This document shows, piece after piece, positions 6,040 to 14,712 of a stretch of 39,747 nucleotides of DNA; position 1 is the first letter of the stretch, and the number at the start of each line of letters is the position of its first letter. Below the pieces are notes generated by a model, which saw only the letters and a list, made by a program, of their open reading frames with translations, searched no databases and was not told the origin of the DNA. The stretch is from an uncultured bacterium (lineage in GTDB: Bacteria; Verrucomicrobiota; Kiritimatiellia; RFP12; UBA1067). The translations under genes and the position numbers were made by a program. The stretch is taken from assembly GCA_903935195.1 (NCBI GenBank), contig CAIZQW010000424.1, forward strand, positions 1-39,747, in the 5' to 3' direction.

Positions 6040-8337
6040 ATGAGTGGCATGAAGACAGTTGGGGATAAGACAGGACATATCCATTTTGTTGGACTATGCG
6101 GTGTGGGCATGGCTGGCCTTGCCTATCTGCTTTCCTCGCGCGGTTGGCGTGTCACGGGCTGTGATGCCGCACTCAATTCCTTGGCTGTCTGGTTGACAGG
6201 CGAAGGCCTTAAGGTCCAAGAGGGCCACTCCCCCGAACATCTTGATTCCACGGTGACCTGTGTGGTCAAGACTCCTGCTGTGAATTCAGATGAACCGGAG
6301 TTAACTGCCGCACGGGCCAAGGGGATTCCTGTCCTCCGGCGTGGCGAAGTGTTGGCGGAACTGATGTCAGAGGGCCAAACCGTTGCTATCTGCGGTACGC
6401 ATGGCAAGACCACGACCAGCTGCTTTACCACTCGCCTCCTGCAGGCATGCGGGTACGGTCCGTCCTGGTGTATCGGAGGCACAACCTCTACCCTTTGCCG
6501 CGTGGCAGGTGTGGGGAATGGCTCCCTGCTGGTCTCGGAATCGGATGAGAGCGACGGCACCTTGGCACTCTACCATCCAGCAGTCTGTGTGCTGATGAAT
6601 CTCGATGTGGACCATCTGGAGCACTTCGCGGACGAAGCTGACTTAGTTAATTGCTTCCGGCACGTTATTGCTCAGACGCGAACCGGTGTGGCCGTCTGTG
6701 CAGACCATGCGCGTGCACATGCGATCGCCCAAGAGGCTGCGCGCGTGCCGGTGATCTCCTTCGGCTTTTCCGAACAGGCTGACTTGCGCGCGGTGCACGC
6801 TGAAATGACCCAACATGGTTCCTCTTTTGATCTCACCTTGAGGGGAGAGGTTATAGGGCGCGTCTCCCTACCCATCTCTGGCCGACACAATATCATCAAT
6901 GCACTCGGTGCCTCTGCGGCCGCCTTGCATGTAGGCGTTTCGCCTCAAACCATTCTTGAGCATCTTTCCGTGGCCTGTTCGGAATTACCGGGCAGACGTT
7001 TTGAGCGTATCGCAGAGCGGGCAGGGGTCTCTTATGTTGCTGATTATGCGCATCACCCGCAGGAGTTGCATGCCGCCATCCAAATGGCGCGCTTGCAACA
7101 ACCCAAGCGGCTGATCGTTGTTTTTCAGCCCCATCGTTATACCCGGACGTTAGCATTAGGTCCTGAATTTCCTGCGGCCTTCGCCGATGCGGATGAGGTC
7201 ATTTTGTTGCCCGTCTATGCCGCTTCAGAGTCGCCGTTACCGGGGGGCTCGACCTGCGATTTGTATGCGCATTTCAGAAATCAACTACCCTCCAAACCGA
7301 TTCTCTTGGCGCGCTCTATCGGAGAGACGTGGCACTATCTGAAACGCCATGTTCAGTCCGGTGATTTTGTCCTGATCGCTGGCGCTGGCGATGTGATTCA
7401 ACTGGCAGATGAGGTCCGCCGTGCGTGCGCGGAAACCCTCGAGCCTGCTCATGTTAAACTGGCTGGGGTTTCGGGCGTCCTGGGCGCTGCAAACGGTTCG
7501 CTGGCATCGTGGTCCTATTATGGCGTTGGAGGATCTGTCCCCTCGCGTCTCGAAGTTGCGGATGAAACAGCGTTGGCTGCCCTGCTACGTACCTGTCGCG
7601 ATGAGACCATTTCTGTCCATCTCTTTGGCGCCGGGGCCAACAGGTGGGTGAGTGACTTGGGGTTGGAAGGATGTGCACTTCGTTTTTCAAAAGAGGCCTG
7701 TTGTGAGTATGGGCCCGAAAAGGAGGGGACCCTTGTCCTCGGGTGCGGATGGCGTGGGCCCGCTTTACTAGACAAGTTGACAACGGATGGCTGGTCCGGT
7801 CTTGAGTTTTTAGAGGGTGTCCCGGGAACCCTGGGGGGCTGGCTGGCGATGAATGCCGGTGCGCATGGGGATGAGATCGCCAATCACCTGCTCTGGGCAC
7901 GTTGTGTCGAGTCTGATGGTAGTCTTCGGGTTATGTCCCGTGATGAGCTGGCCTTCTCCTATCGCGCGTGTGCCGGTCTTCAAGGACGTGTGGCGATTGC
8001 CTGTGCGTTGCGGTTGACGCGCGCTGATCCTGAAGCGATCAAGGCGACACGTCGTGAGATTCGTGCAAAACGTATTCCGCTGGCAGGTCTGCGTACCGCA
8101 GGATCGGTCTTTAAAAATCCGCTAAACAACTCAGCGGGTCGACTCTTGGATCAGGCTGGCTGTAAAGGTCTGCGAATCGGCGGCGCCTACGTCACCGATT
8201 TCCACGCGAATATTATTGCTGTGGATGACACCGCCACCGCCTCTGACATCCTTGCCCTGTTCCAAGTCATGCAAAACCGCGTCTTTGCCGCTACGGGCAT
8301 CCTGCTCGACCCCGAAGTCCAAGGGCTTTGCTCGTAA
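6040..8337 (+). CDS. murC-murB: Bifunctional UDP-MurNAc-L-Ala ligase / UDP-MurNAc dehydrogenase (MurC-MurB fusion)
   Basis: The 765-residue protein joins two successive cytoplasmic steps of peptidoglycan precursor synthesis in reversed order. Residues about 12-460 are MurC, which adds L-alanine to UDP-MurNAc: VGLCGVGMAGLA near 17-28, the ATP loop GTHGKTTT at 119-126, ESDESDGT, and the NMLDVDHLEHF-type segment. Residues about 480-765 are a type II MurB, the FAD reductase that makes UDP-MurNAc: EFLEGVPGTLGG, AMNAGAHG, the catalytic serine in AGSVFKNP, and GAYVTDFHANII. The linker is short. Start 6040 has no clear Shine-Dalgarno; a second ATG at 6049 is equally possible. The upstream spacer is filled with short tandem repeats. 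No other mur genes are adjacent. Confidence 0.93.
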   Translation: MSGMKTVGDKTGHIHFVGLCGVGMAGLAYLLSSRGWRVTGCDAALNSLAVWLTGEGLKVQEGHSPEHLDSTVTCVVKTPAVNSDEPELTAARAKGIPVLRRGEVLAELMSEGQTVAICGTHGKTTTSCFTTRLLQACGYGPSWCIGGTTSTLCRVAGVGNGSLLVSESDESDGTLALYHPAVCVLMNLDVDHLEHFADEADLVNCFRHVIAQTRTGVAVCADHARAHAIAQEAARVPVISFGFSEQADLRAVHAEMTQHGSSFDLTLRGEVIGRVSLPISGRHNIINALGASAAALHVGVSPQTILEHLSVACSELPGRRFERIAERAGVSYVADYAHHPQELHAAIQMARLQQPKRLIVVFQPHRYTRTLALGPEFPAAFADADEVILLPVYAASESPLPGGSTCDLYAHFRNQLPSKPILLARSIGETWHYLKRHVQSGDFVLIAGAGDVIQLADEVRRACAETLEPAHVKLAGVSGVLGAANGSLASWSYYGVGGSVPSRLEVADETALAALLRTCRDETISVHLFGAGANRWVSDLGLEGCALRFSKEACCEYGPEKEGTLVLGCGWRGPALLDKLTTDGWSGLEFLEGVPGTLGGWLAMNAGAHGDEIANHLLWARCVESDGSLRVMSRDELAFSYRACAGLQGRVAIACALRLTRADPEAIKATRREIRAKRIPLAGLRTAGSVFKNPLNNSAGRLLDQAGCKGLRIGGAYVTDFHANIIAVDDTATASDILALFQVMQNRVFAATGILLDPEVQGLCS

Positions 8338-8345
8338 AAATAAAA

Positions 8346-8373
8346 GACCCTCCCGTGATTAAACGGAAGGGTC
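8346..8373 (-). terminator. Intrinsic terminator of the DUF5684-like gene
   Basis: The hairpin pairs GACCCTCCCG with CGGAAGGGTC around an 8-nt loop. On the minus strand it is followed by TTTTATTTTTA, the expected U-tract. On the plus strand no T-run follows, so it serves mainly the minus-strand gene, although it also lies just behind murC-murB. Confidence 0.7.
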
Positions 8374-8415
8374 ACTAAGTCAGTCACGTTAGACGGTATG
8401 ACGTCTAACAGTCTG

Positions 8416-8742
8416 TTATTGCTGGTATTCAGCAGAGCCGAAGGCCAAGATCGGATAGAAGATGATCGGCAGGAAGATGAGTCCGACCGCGAAGCCGCCA
8501 CCCTTTCCGAACTTATTGGCAAGACCGATCACTGCGAGAATAGCAATGATGAGTCCGACAAACGGAATCAGAAGAAGGAAGAACCACCACATCGGCTTAC
8601 CAGCGATCTTCAGCCAGACGCAGGTGTTATAGATTGGAATCAAGCATGCCCAGCCGGGTTCTCCAGCCTTCGCAAAAATTTTCCACATAGTGGTGACCAT
8701 AAAAACGATGATGGCGCAATAGATAATCCAGAACAGTGTCAT
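8416..8742 (-). CDS. Small multi-spanning membrane protein, DUF5684-like
   Basis: The 108-residue protein is almost entirely hydrophobic, with about four membrane segments. It carries the pattern AGEPGWACLIPIYNTCVWLK followed by IAGKPMWWFFLL, LANKFGKGGGFAVGL and a C-terminal PILAFGSAEYQQ, which I recognise as the DUF5684 type; related segments are found near signal peptidase I in other bacteria. Its molecular role is unknown. Start 8742 was chosen because GAAAGGAAAG stands directly upstream; an upstream GTG at 8760 is less likely. It has its own promoter (8812-8840) and an intrinsic terminator, so it is a single-gene unit convergent with murC-murB. Confidence 0.8.
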   Translation of the reverse strand: MTLFWIIYCAIIVFMVTTMWKIFAKAGEPGWACLIPIYNTCVWLKIAGKPMWWFFLLLIPFVGLIIAILAVIGLANKFGKGGGFAVGLIFLPIIFYPILAFGSAEYQQ

Positions 8743-8811
8743 GTTGCTTTCCTTTCGCACTTGATAAATCTAACAACAATCACCATGACTGTTGCTCGAT
8801 TTGTTGTGTGT

Positions 8812-8840
8812 AGTTTACACTGGATGATTTTTCAATACAA
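8812..8840 (-). promoter_or_regulatory. Promoter of the DUF5684-like gene
   Basis: Minus strand: -35 TTGTAT (8835-8840), 17-nt spacer, -10 TAAACT (8812-8817), giving a leader of roughly 65 nt. Confidence 0.4.
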
Positions 8841-9001
8841 TTATAAAGTGAAGTGAGTTTTATAACACTGTCGCATGCCAGCACTGGTTAGTAGCCCTAA
8901 GGCTCGTTGCGCAGGCCCTTTCCATAGCGTTTTTTTGTTTCGCTAATATTCCATTATTTCTGTGAAGGTACGGGCATGCGAAATCTGCTCAAGTGATAAA
9001 A

Positions 9002-9033
9002 CACTAACGCACTAACGCAATAACTCACTAACG
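9002..9033. repeat. Four CACTAACG-type octamers
   Basis: Units CACTAACG, CACTAACG, CAATAACT, CACTAACG are directly adjacent and continue into CACTTCTT. A closely related CACTAACT-CACTTCTT stands at 35721-35736. Confidence 0.75.
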
Positions 9034-9053
9034 CACTTCTTTTATCTTCCCCC

Positions 9054-9082
9054 TTGCATATCGGCAGTCAAAAAGGCATAAT
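9054..9082 (+). promoter_or_regulatory. Promoter of tpiA
   Basis: -35 TTGCAT (9054-9059), 17-nt spacer, -10 CATAAT (9077-9082). The leader of about 30 nt ends in AAGGAG before the ATG at 9120. Confidence 0.5.
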
Positions 9083-9119
9083 AAACACCTTATTTTATAA
9101 CCCCAAGGAGTCATACACC

Positions 9120-9866
9120 ATGCGCACAAAAATCGTTGCAGGAAACTGGAAGATGAACAAGACCGCTTCAGAGGCGGCGTCACTGATCGAGGGCATTAAG
9201 AAGGAAGTCGCAGGCATCACGAATGTTGAAGTGATCGTCTGTCCTCCCTTCACAGATCTGAAGGATGCCGCAGCCGCATGTGCAGGTTCAAATGTGAAGC
9301 TGGGCGCCCAGAATATCCATTGGGAGGCCAATGGCGCCTATACTGGCGAAATCTCCGCCTCCATGTTGAAGGATTTAGGGGTGACGCATGTGATTATCGG
9401 TCACAGCGAGCGCCGTCAGTATTTCGGTGAGACGGATGAGACCGTCAACAAGCGTACCAAGGCGGCCCTTGATGCCGGACTGGTCCCGCTCGTCTGCGTG
9501 GGCGAAACCTTGCAGGAGCGCGATGGCGGACAGATGGAAGCCGTTGTGATTCGTCAGACCAAGGCAGGGCTGGCTGGACTGGACATCTCGAAGGTCGTCA
9601 TTGCCTATGAGCCAGTATGGGCCATCGGCACAGGCCGCACCGCGACCCCTGAGCAGGCGCAGGAGGTTCACGCCCTGATCCGCCGCACATTGGCTGAGAT
9701 TGCTGGTAAGGCTGTCGCTGATACCGTCCGCATCCAGTACGGTGGAAGCATGAAGCCTGATAATGCAAAAGAACTGATGAGCCAGCCTGACATTGACGGT
9801 GGACTCATCGGCGGTGCCGCATTAAAGGCGGATACCTTTGCTGCAATCGTCAAAGCAGGTGTTTAA
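9120..9866 (+). CDS. tpiA: Triosephosphate isomerase
   Basis: The 248-residue TIM barrel interconverts dihydroxyacetone phosphate and glyceraldehyde 3-phosphate in glycolysis. The N-terminal GNWKMNKT carries the catalytic lysine (K11), the histidine is H95 in [12 protein letters not shown], and the base is E164 in [11 protein letters not shown]. The phosphate-binding region [10 protein letters not shown] and GGLIGGAAL are intact and the length is normal. The start at 9120 has AAGGAG upstream; the open frame back to 9054 includes the promoter. The aconitase gene starts 5 nt after the stop, so the two are probably cotranscribed. Confidence 0.97.
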   Translation: MRTKIVAGNWKMNKTASEAASLIEGIKKEVAGITNVEVIVCPPFTDLKDAAAACAGSNVKLGAQNIHWEANGAYTGEISASMLKDLGVTHVIIGHSERRQYFGETDETVNKRTKAALDAGLVPLVCVGETLQERDGGQMEAVVIRQTKAGLAGLDISKVVIAYEPVWAIGTGRTATPEQAQEVHALIRRTLAEIAGKAVADTVRIQYGGSMKPDNAKELMSQPDIDGGLIGGAALKADTFAAIVKAGV

Positions 9867-9871
9867 GCTTT

Positions 9872-11815
9872 ATGAATATTGTCGAGAAGATCCTCTCCAA
9901 CCATCGGATCTCGGGTGAGCTGAAGCCTGGCCAGGAGTTGGCCATCCGGATTGATCAGACGTTGACCCAAGATGCAACCGGCACTATGGCCTATCTTCAG
10001 TTTGAGAGTATGGGCCTCGAGCGGGTCAAGGCGGACTTGGCTGTCAGTTATGTAGATCATAACACCATCCAAGTCGGTTTTGAAAATGCTGATGACCATG
10101 CCTATCTGAGAAGCGTCGCTCAGCGGTATGGAGTGGTCTTCTCGCGTCCCGGGAATGGAATCTGCCATCAGCTCCATCTGGAGCGTTTTGGCAAGCCCGG
10201 TGCGACCCTGTTGGGAAGTGACTCGCATACACCGTCTGGCGGTGGCATCGGGATGATCGCCATTGGGGCTGGTGGGATTGATGTGGCTGTCGCCATGGGG
10301 GGCGGACCCTTTTACTTGGTTGCTCCCACGGTACGGCGTGTATGGCTGACTGGGACGCTCAAGCCTGGGGTCTCCGCAAAGGATGTTGCGCTCAAGGTCT
10401 TGTCTGTCTATGGCACACAGGGCAATGTGAATTGCATGATTGAATACGGCGGGCCCGGGGTGGCGACATTGAGTGTCCCCTCGCGCGCCACGATCACAAA
10501 CATGGGCGCTGAACTGGGTGTGACCACCTCGGTATTCCCAAGCGATGCGACGACCCGCGCCTTCCTGAAGGCTCAGGGACGCGAACAGGATTGGACCGAG
10601 CTTGTCGCGGACGCGGATGCGGCCTATGACAAGGTTCTGGAACTTGACCTCGCGCAGGTGGAGCCCATGGCAGCCTGTCCCCATTCGCCCGGCAATATCG
10701 CGACGATTGCTTCGCTGGCCGGCAAGAAGGTCAATCAGGTGATGATCGGTTCCTGCACCAACTCGTCCTATCGTGATTTAAAAACCGTTGCACTGATGCT
10801 GCGCGGCAAGAAGATCCATCCGGAAGTTGAAGTCGGTGTTGCACCAGGCTCCCGTCAGGTTGTGGAGATGCTTGCCAAGGAGGGCCTGCTGGGCGACCTT
10901 GTCAGCGCAGGTGTCCGCATCCTCGAGAATGCTTGCGGTTTTTGTATCGGCAACCACATGTCTCCCGGGACGAATGCGATCAGCCTTCGGACGAGCAACC
11001 GCAATTTCGAGGGACGCACCGGTACGCAGTCGGCACAGGTTTATTTGGTCAGTCCAGAAACAGCCGCTGCCGCAGCCTTAACAGGGTGCTTCACGGATGC
11101 GCGGACAGTAGCGCTTGCCCAGGCGGTTACGGAGCCGGCAACATTTTCGATTGATGATAGTATGTTCCTCTTCCGTGAAACAGCCGGCAAGGGAGTACCT
11201 GGGACAGAGATTGTCCGGGGGCCCAATATCGGCAAGGTGCCCGCAGGGGAGTCCATGGCTGAAACCTGGAAGGGTGTTGCGGTTATTAAGGTCGGTGATA
11301 AAATTACGACCGACCACATCATGCCGGCTGGTGCGCGTTTGAAATATCGTTCCAATATTCCGCAGTATTCCAAGTATGTCTTTGAGCATGTGGATGAAAA
11401 ATTCTATGCAACAGCCTCTGCTAACCGTGACGCAGGACTTGCCAATGTGATTATCGCAGGCGAGAGCTACGGTCAGGGGTCAAGCCGCGAACACGCGGCG
11501 ATGTGCCCGATGTATCTCGGGGTCAAGGCGCTGATCGCCAAGAGCGCAGAACGTATCCACTTGGCAAACCTGATCAACTTCGGGATTGTGCCCTTCATCT
11601 TTGCCAACCCAGCCGACTATGACACGATTCAAAAAGGTGATCGGCTGACCATTCCAGACGTCCGGAAGGCGGTTGCTGGGGCGGGTAAGGCAACGGTAGT
11701 CAATGAGACGCAAGGGACCTCGTTTGAAGTCGTTACCTCGTTGTCGGAACGCCAGAAGACCATTCTGTTGCATGGCGGCCTGTTGGCTGCTGTGGCCGCA
11801 GGCGCAGTCAAGTAA
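9872..11815 (+). CDS. Aconitate hydratase
   Basis: The 647-residue protein catalyses citrate-isocitrate isomerisation with a [4Fe-4S] cluster. The three cluster cysteines are visible: C295 in MIGSCTNSSYRD, and C355 and C358 in ACGFCIGNHMSPG. LLGSDSHTPSGGGIGM and the swivel-domain motif SYGQGSSREHAAM are also present. The length fits the shorter aconitase type (about 640-660) rather than the 890-residue AcnA. A homoaconitase or 3-isopropylmalate dehydratase is less likely because both domains are on one chain and the aconitase motifs match. It overlaps the tpiA transcript, with AGGTG at the tpiA 3' end as ribosome-binding site. Confidence 0.92.
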   Translation: MNIVEKILSNHRISGELKPGQELAIRIDQTLTQDATGTMAYLQFESMGLERVKADLAVSYVDHNTIQVGFENADDHAYLRSVAQRYGVVFSRPGNGICHQLHLERFGKPGATLLGSDSHTPSGGGIGMIAIGAGGIDVAVAMGGGPFYLVAPTVRRVWLTGTLKPGVSAKDVALKVLSVYGTQGNVNCMIEYGGPGVATLSVPSRATITNMGAELGVTTSVFPSDATTRAFLKAQGREQDWTELVADADAAYDKVLELDLAQVEPMAACPHSPGNIATIASLAGKKVNQVMIGSCTNSSYRDLKTVALMLRGKKIHPEVEVGVAPGSRQVVEMLAKEGLLGDLVSAGVRILENACGFCIGNHMSPGTNAISLRTSNRNFEGRTGTQSAQVYLVSPETAAAAALTGCFTDARTVALAQAVTEPATFSIDDSMFLFRETAGKGVPGTEIVRGPNIGKVPAGESMAETWKGVAVIKVGDKITTDHIMPAGARLKYRSNIPQYSKYVFEHVDEKFYATASANRDAGLANVIIAGESYGQGSSREHAAMCPMYLGVKALIAKSAERIHLANLINFGIVPFIFANPADYDTIQKGDRLTIPDVRKAVAGAGKATVVNETQGTSFEVVTSLSERQKTILLHGGLLAAVAAGAVK

Positions 11816-11823
11816 GAGAAAGC

Positions 11824-11894
11824 GGAATAATGGAATAGTGGAATAGAGGAATAATGGGAAACAACATTCCAAGATTCCTGTATTCCATCAATCC
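11824..11894. repeat. Octamer-armed element C, almost no payload
   Basis: Four octamers GGAATANN (11824-11855) are followed after only about nine bases by the inverted octamers CATTCCAA, GATTCCTG, TATTCCAT (11865-11888). The whole can fold into one long imperfect hairpin between the aconitase stop and the dCMP deaminase start. Confidence 0.8.
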
Positions 11895-11916
11895 GTTGAT
11901 AGCATGAGGTGTTTAT

Positions 11917-12399
11917 ATGGCTAATAAAAAGAAGATCGTAGATCCCCGGCCGAGCTGGGATGAATATTTCATGGAGATCGCGCTGGTCACGGCCACGCGC
12001 GCAAACTGCAGCCGCCGTAAAGTAGCCGCCGTGGTGGTCCAGGACCATCAGATTGTTTCCACGGGCTATAACGGCACGCCACGCGGGGTGACAAACTGTT
12101 TCGAGGGTGGCTGTGCGCGGTGCTCAGGGAATGCCCCGTCAGGATCTAGCCTTGAAGAGTGTATCTGCGTGCATGCCGAGCAGAATGCTATTTGCCAGGC
12201 GGCGTATCACGGGACACGGCTGGCAGGCGCCACAATCTATGTCACGATCAGTCCCTGCCTCACCTGCGCCAAACTCATTATTAATGCCGGCATCCGTGAA
12301 GTGGTGTATGGCGGCGACTATGCGTTTACCGAGCAGACCGAGAAGCTTCTCAAAGCCGCTGGCGTGAAGTGCCGCCGCTTTGCAAAGAAGGATAAATGA
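11917..12399 (+). CDS. dCMP deaminase family protein
   Basis: The 160-residue zinc enzyme deaminates dCMP to dUMP, the substrate for thymidylate synthase. The zinc site is H86 and the proton shuttle E88 in CVHAEQNAI, with C114 and C117 in SPCLTCAKLI. Further cysteines in CFEGGCARCSG (61-71) are typical of the ComEB/dCMP deaminase group, which has a second zinc-binding patch. GAGGTG stands before the ATG. The gene is bracketed on both sides by octamer-armed elements C and D. A riboflavin-type or tRNA adenosine deaminase is unlikely because of the GYNGTPRG segment (50-57). Confidence 0.9.
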   Translation: MANKKKIVDPRPSWDEYFMEIALVTATRANCSRRKVAAVVVQDHQIVSTGYNGTPRGVTNCFEGGCARCSGNAPSGSSLEECICVHAEQNAICQAAYHGTRLAGATIYVTISPCLTCAKLIINAGIREVVYGGDYAFTEQTEKLLKAAGVKCRRFAKKDK

Positions 12400-12402
12400 G
12401 AT

Positions 12403-12524
12403 TGGAATAATGGAATGATGGAATAGTGGAGTGCTGAAACTGGAAACGTGAAGCTTGGTGAAAAATATGCGCAATGACTAAATCTTCCCATCATTCCAAA
12501 ATTCCAATATTCCAGCATTCCAAC
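12403..12524. repeat. Octamer-armed element D
   Basis: Left arm: GGAATAAT, GGAATGAT, GGAATAGT, GGAGTGCT (12404-12435). Right arm: CATTCCAA, AATTCCAA, TATTCCAG, CATTCCAA (12492-12523). The payload of about 56 nt has no obvious structure. The right arm reaches into the open frame in front of xerC. Confidence 0.8.
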
Positions 12525-12557
12525 AAAGTGGCAGGCACTGCCACTTTAGTTGAGTCC

Positions 12558-13529
12558 ATGCCTGTGGCTGATGTGAAGTCGGATGCAACGGTCGGAGCCT
12601 TCAACCACTATCTTGAAGCTGAGCGAAATGCTTCACCTCACACGATTTCAGGATATATTCAGGATATTGGGCAACTATCAGCTTTTGTTTGGCCCGCTCC
12701 GCAGACTAGCGGGACGCATGCGTGGACAAGCGTGACCCGCGATCAGGCGCGCGCTTTTCTAGTGGCTTCTCACCGCATGGGGGCATCGCCTGCAACGACT
12801 CGGCGCAAGCTTGCCTCCCTACGTGCCTTCTACCGTTTTTTGGTCCGTGAAAAGAAATTGGAAGGCAATCCCTTTGTTGGCATCCGGGGTCCGCGGATGG
12901 GAAAACGGTTGCCGACTGTATTAAGCGTGCCCGAGATCGAAAAATTGTTGGCCGCGCCACTCGATGACCTTCGGGTTTATCGGGAGCGGCATGGTGGCGC
13001 GGTTCCACCCGCTGTGGAGTTCTCCGCGCGTCGTGATGCCGCAATCTTTGAAGTGCTCTACAGCACGGGTTGCCGTGTCAGCGAAATCGTTGCGCTGACA
13101 TGGTCCGACATCAACTTTGAACGGGGCACCACCATTGTCGAAGGCAAGGGACGCAAGCAACGGCTCTGCGTGCTGGGCGCACCAGCTTGCGAGTCGCTCC
13201 AGGCGCTCCGTCGGACAACGGGTTATTTATGGCCAGAGAAGGGTGGGGCAGGGGATGCCCTTTTCCTCAATCTCAAAGGCGGACCCCTGACGGTCCGTTC
13301 AATTGAACGCCAGATGAAGGTCTGGCTTGCCGCGTCTGGACTTCCGCCAGAACTGACCCCTCATAAGTTGCGCCACAGTTTTGCGACCCACTTGCTGGAT
13401 GCAGGCGCTGACCTGCGAAGTGTCCAGGAGATGCTCGGCCACAGCAGCCTTTCGACGACACAGATCTATACTCATGTCTCGATCGAGCGCCTCAAAGAAG
13501 AGTATGACAAAGGCCACCCACGTGCTTAA
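12558..13529 (+). CDS. Tyrosine recombinase, XerC/XerD type
   Basis: The 323-residue protein has an N-terminal SAM-like DNA-binding domain ([19 protein letters not shown]) and the catalytic domain of tyrosine recombinases that resolve chromosome dimers at dif. The catalytic set is complete: R173 in TGCRVSEI, the lysine in GKGRKQR, H269 and R272 in [14 protein letters not shown]295 in [10 protein letters not shown], and the nucleophile Y304 in IYTHVS. A short extra segment (about 137-157) lengthens it beyond the usual 300 residues. The open frame begins at 12474, but those 28 codons are translated repeat (SHHSKIPIFQHSN), so I start at 12558. XerC cannot be told from XerD, and a phage or integron integrase is unlikely without mobile genes nearby. 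Confidence 0.88.
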   Translation: MPVADVKSDATVGAFNHYLEAERNASPHTISGYIQDIGQLSAFVWPAPQTSGTHAWTSVTRDQARAFLVASHRMGASPATTRRKLASLRAFYRFLVREKKLEGNPFVGIRGPRMGKRLPTVLSVPEIEKLLAAPLDDLRVYRERHGGAVPPAVEFSARRDAAIFEVLYSTGCRVSEIVALTWSDINFERGTTIVEGKGRKQRLCVLGAPACESLQALRRTTGYLWPEKGGAGDALFLNLKGGPLTVRSIERQMKVWLAASGLPPELTPHKLRHSFATHLLDAGADLRSVQEMLGHSSLSTTQIYTHVSIERLKEEYDKGHPRA

Positions 13530-13567
13530 CGCTCGTGTGATTGCAAAACGGAAAGGAGGTTCAGGAA

Positions 13568-14704
13568 ATGATTCGGATCGCTCTTAAAATGCTTTTCGGG
13601 GATCGTGGCAAGTATGTCATGCTTGTCAGTGGTATCACTTTTGCGACACTGCTCATGGTGCAAGGCATGTCACTCTTTTGTGGTCTGATGTCCTGGACTT
13701 ACTCGACCATGCGCAATGTCCGTGTCCCAATTTGGGTCGCTGATCCCAAGGTTGAACAGTGCAATGACAATAAGCCGATGCGCGATACGGATATCACGCG
13801 TGTCCGCTCAGTTGAGGGCGTGGCTTGGGCTGTTCCCCTCTATCAGGGGATCTCTATGGCCCGGCTTGTGGATGGCACATCGAAGATGATCACGCTGGTG
13901 GGGCTTGATAATAATACACTGATCGGTGCACCCACGCGCATCATCAAGGGCCGTCTGGAAGATTTGCGCATGCCCAACACGGTTATCCTAGATGATTTTG
14001 GTGTGGAACGGTTAAGTGCAGGCCGCTCCCGCCCCATTGGGGTCGGGGACGTTTTTGAAATTAATGACCGCGAAGCGCGTATCGTCGCGATTTGCAAAAG
14101 TTATCGATCGTTCACAGGTGGACCCTACGTCTTTACAACATACGATCGGGCGGTTCAGTATGCGCCCAATCAACGCAAGATGCTGAGTTTCATCCTTGCG
14201 GCGCCGCAGCCCGGTCTTTCGGAACATGAGGTTGCCCATCGCATTGCTGGACAGACAGGGCTTGCTTCCTTTACGCATCAGGAGTTCATGTGGTCGACCA
14301 TCATGTGGTACGTCAAGAACACAGGTATTCCGATCAACGTGGGGACCATCGTCATCATTGGCTTTCTCATTGGTGCGGCGATCTCCGGACAGACCTTCTA
14401 CTCCTTTGTTTTGGAGAATACCCGCCATTTTGCAGCACTGCGCGCCATGGGCGCCAGCAGTGGCGAACTCTGTGGGATGTTGATCGCGCAGGCGCTTCTT
14501 GTTGGATTTATCGGCTTCGGAACCGGACTCGGCCTTGTATCGTTTATGGGCAACAACCTCTTGCGTCTTGGTAAGGTCCCTTTTCTGATGATCTGGCAGA
14601 TCCCCGTGATCGTAGGGGTTGCTGTACTGGTTATTGTTGTTATCTCCGCACTCATCGGCATCATCCGCATTGTGCGGCTTGAACCGGCGATTGTCTTCAG
14701 GTAA
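13568..14704 (+). CDS. ABC transporter permease, FtsX/DevC type (export set 1)
   Basis: The 378-residue protein has the layout of MacB/FtsX-family permeases: one membrane segment near the N-terminus (about 15-40), a periplasmic domain of about 200 residues, and three C-terminal membrane segments with the coupling motif RHFAALRAMGASSGEL. The MIRIALKMLFGDRGKY start is preceded by AAAGGAGG at 8 nt; an upstream ATG at 13541 is poorer. The following ATPase, adaptor and TolC genes make it part of a tripartite exporter resembling DevBCA-TolC, which in other bacteria moves glycolipids, peptides or drugs. The substrate is unknown. Confidence 0.85.
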   Translation: MIRIALKMLFGDRGKYVMLVSGITFATLLMVQGMSLFCGLMSWTYSTMRNVRVPIWVADPKVEQCNDNKPMRDTDITRVRSVEGVAWAVPLYQGISMARLVDGTSKMITLVGLDNNTLIGAPTRIIKGRLEDLRMPNTVILDDFGVERLSAGRSRPIGVGDVFEINDREARIVAICKSYRSFTGGPYVFTTYDRAVQYAPNQRKMLSFILAAPQPGLSEHEVAHRIAGQTGLASFTHQEFMWSTIMWYVKNTGIPINVGTIVIIGFLIGAAISGQTFYSFVLENTRHFAALRAMGASSGELCGMLIAQALLVGFIGFGTGLGLVSFMGNNLLRLGKVPFLMIWQIPVIVGVAVLVIVVISALIGIIRIVRLEPAIVFR

Positions 14705-14712
14705 GAACTCAC

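Larger units (their letters stand above)
8743..9119. other. 377-nt spacer with divergent promoters and octamer repeat
   Basis: No gene is seen. The spacer holds the promoter of the DUF5684-like gene on the minus strand, the promoter of tpiA on the plus strand and a run of CACTAACG octamers between them. Confidence 0.6.

Noticed and set aside
7454-7900. Minus-strand frames opposite the MurC-MurB junction
   Set aside because: They lack motifs and lie inside a gene whose two domains are intact across the junction.
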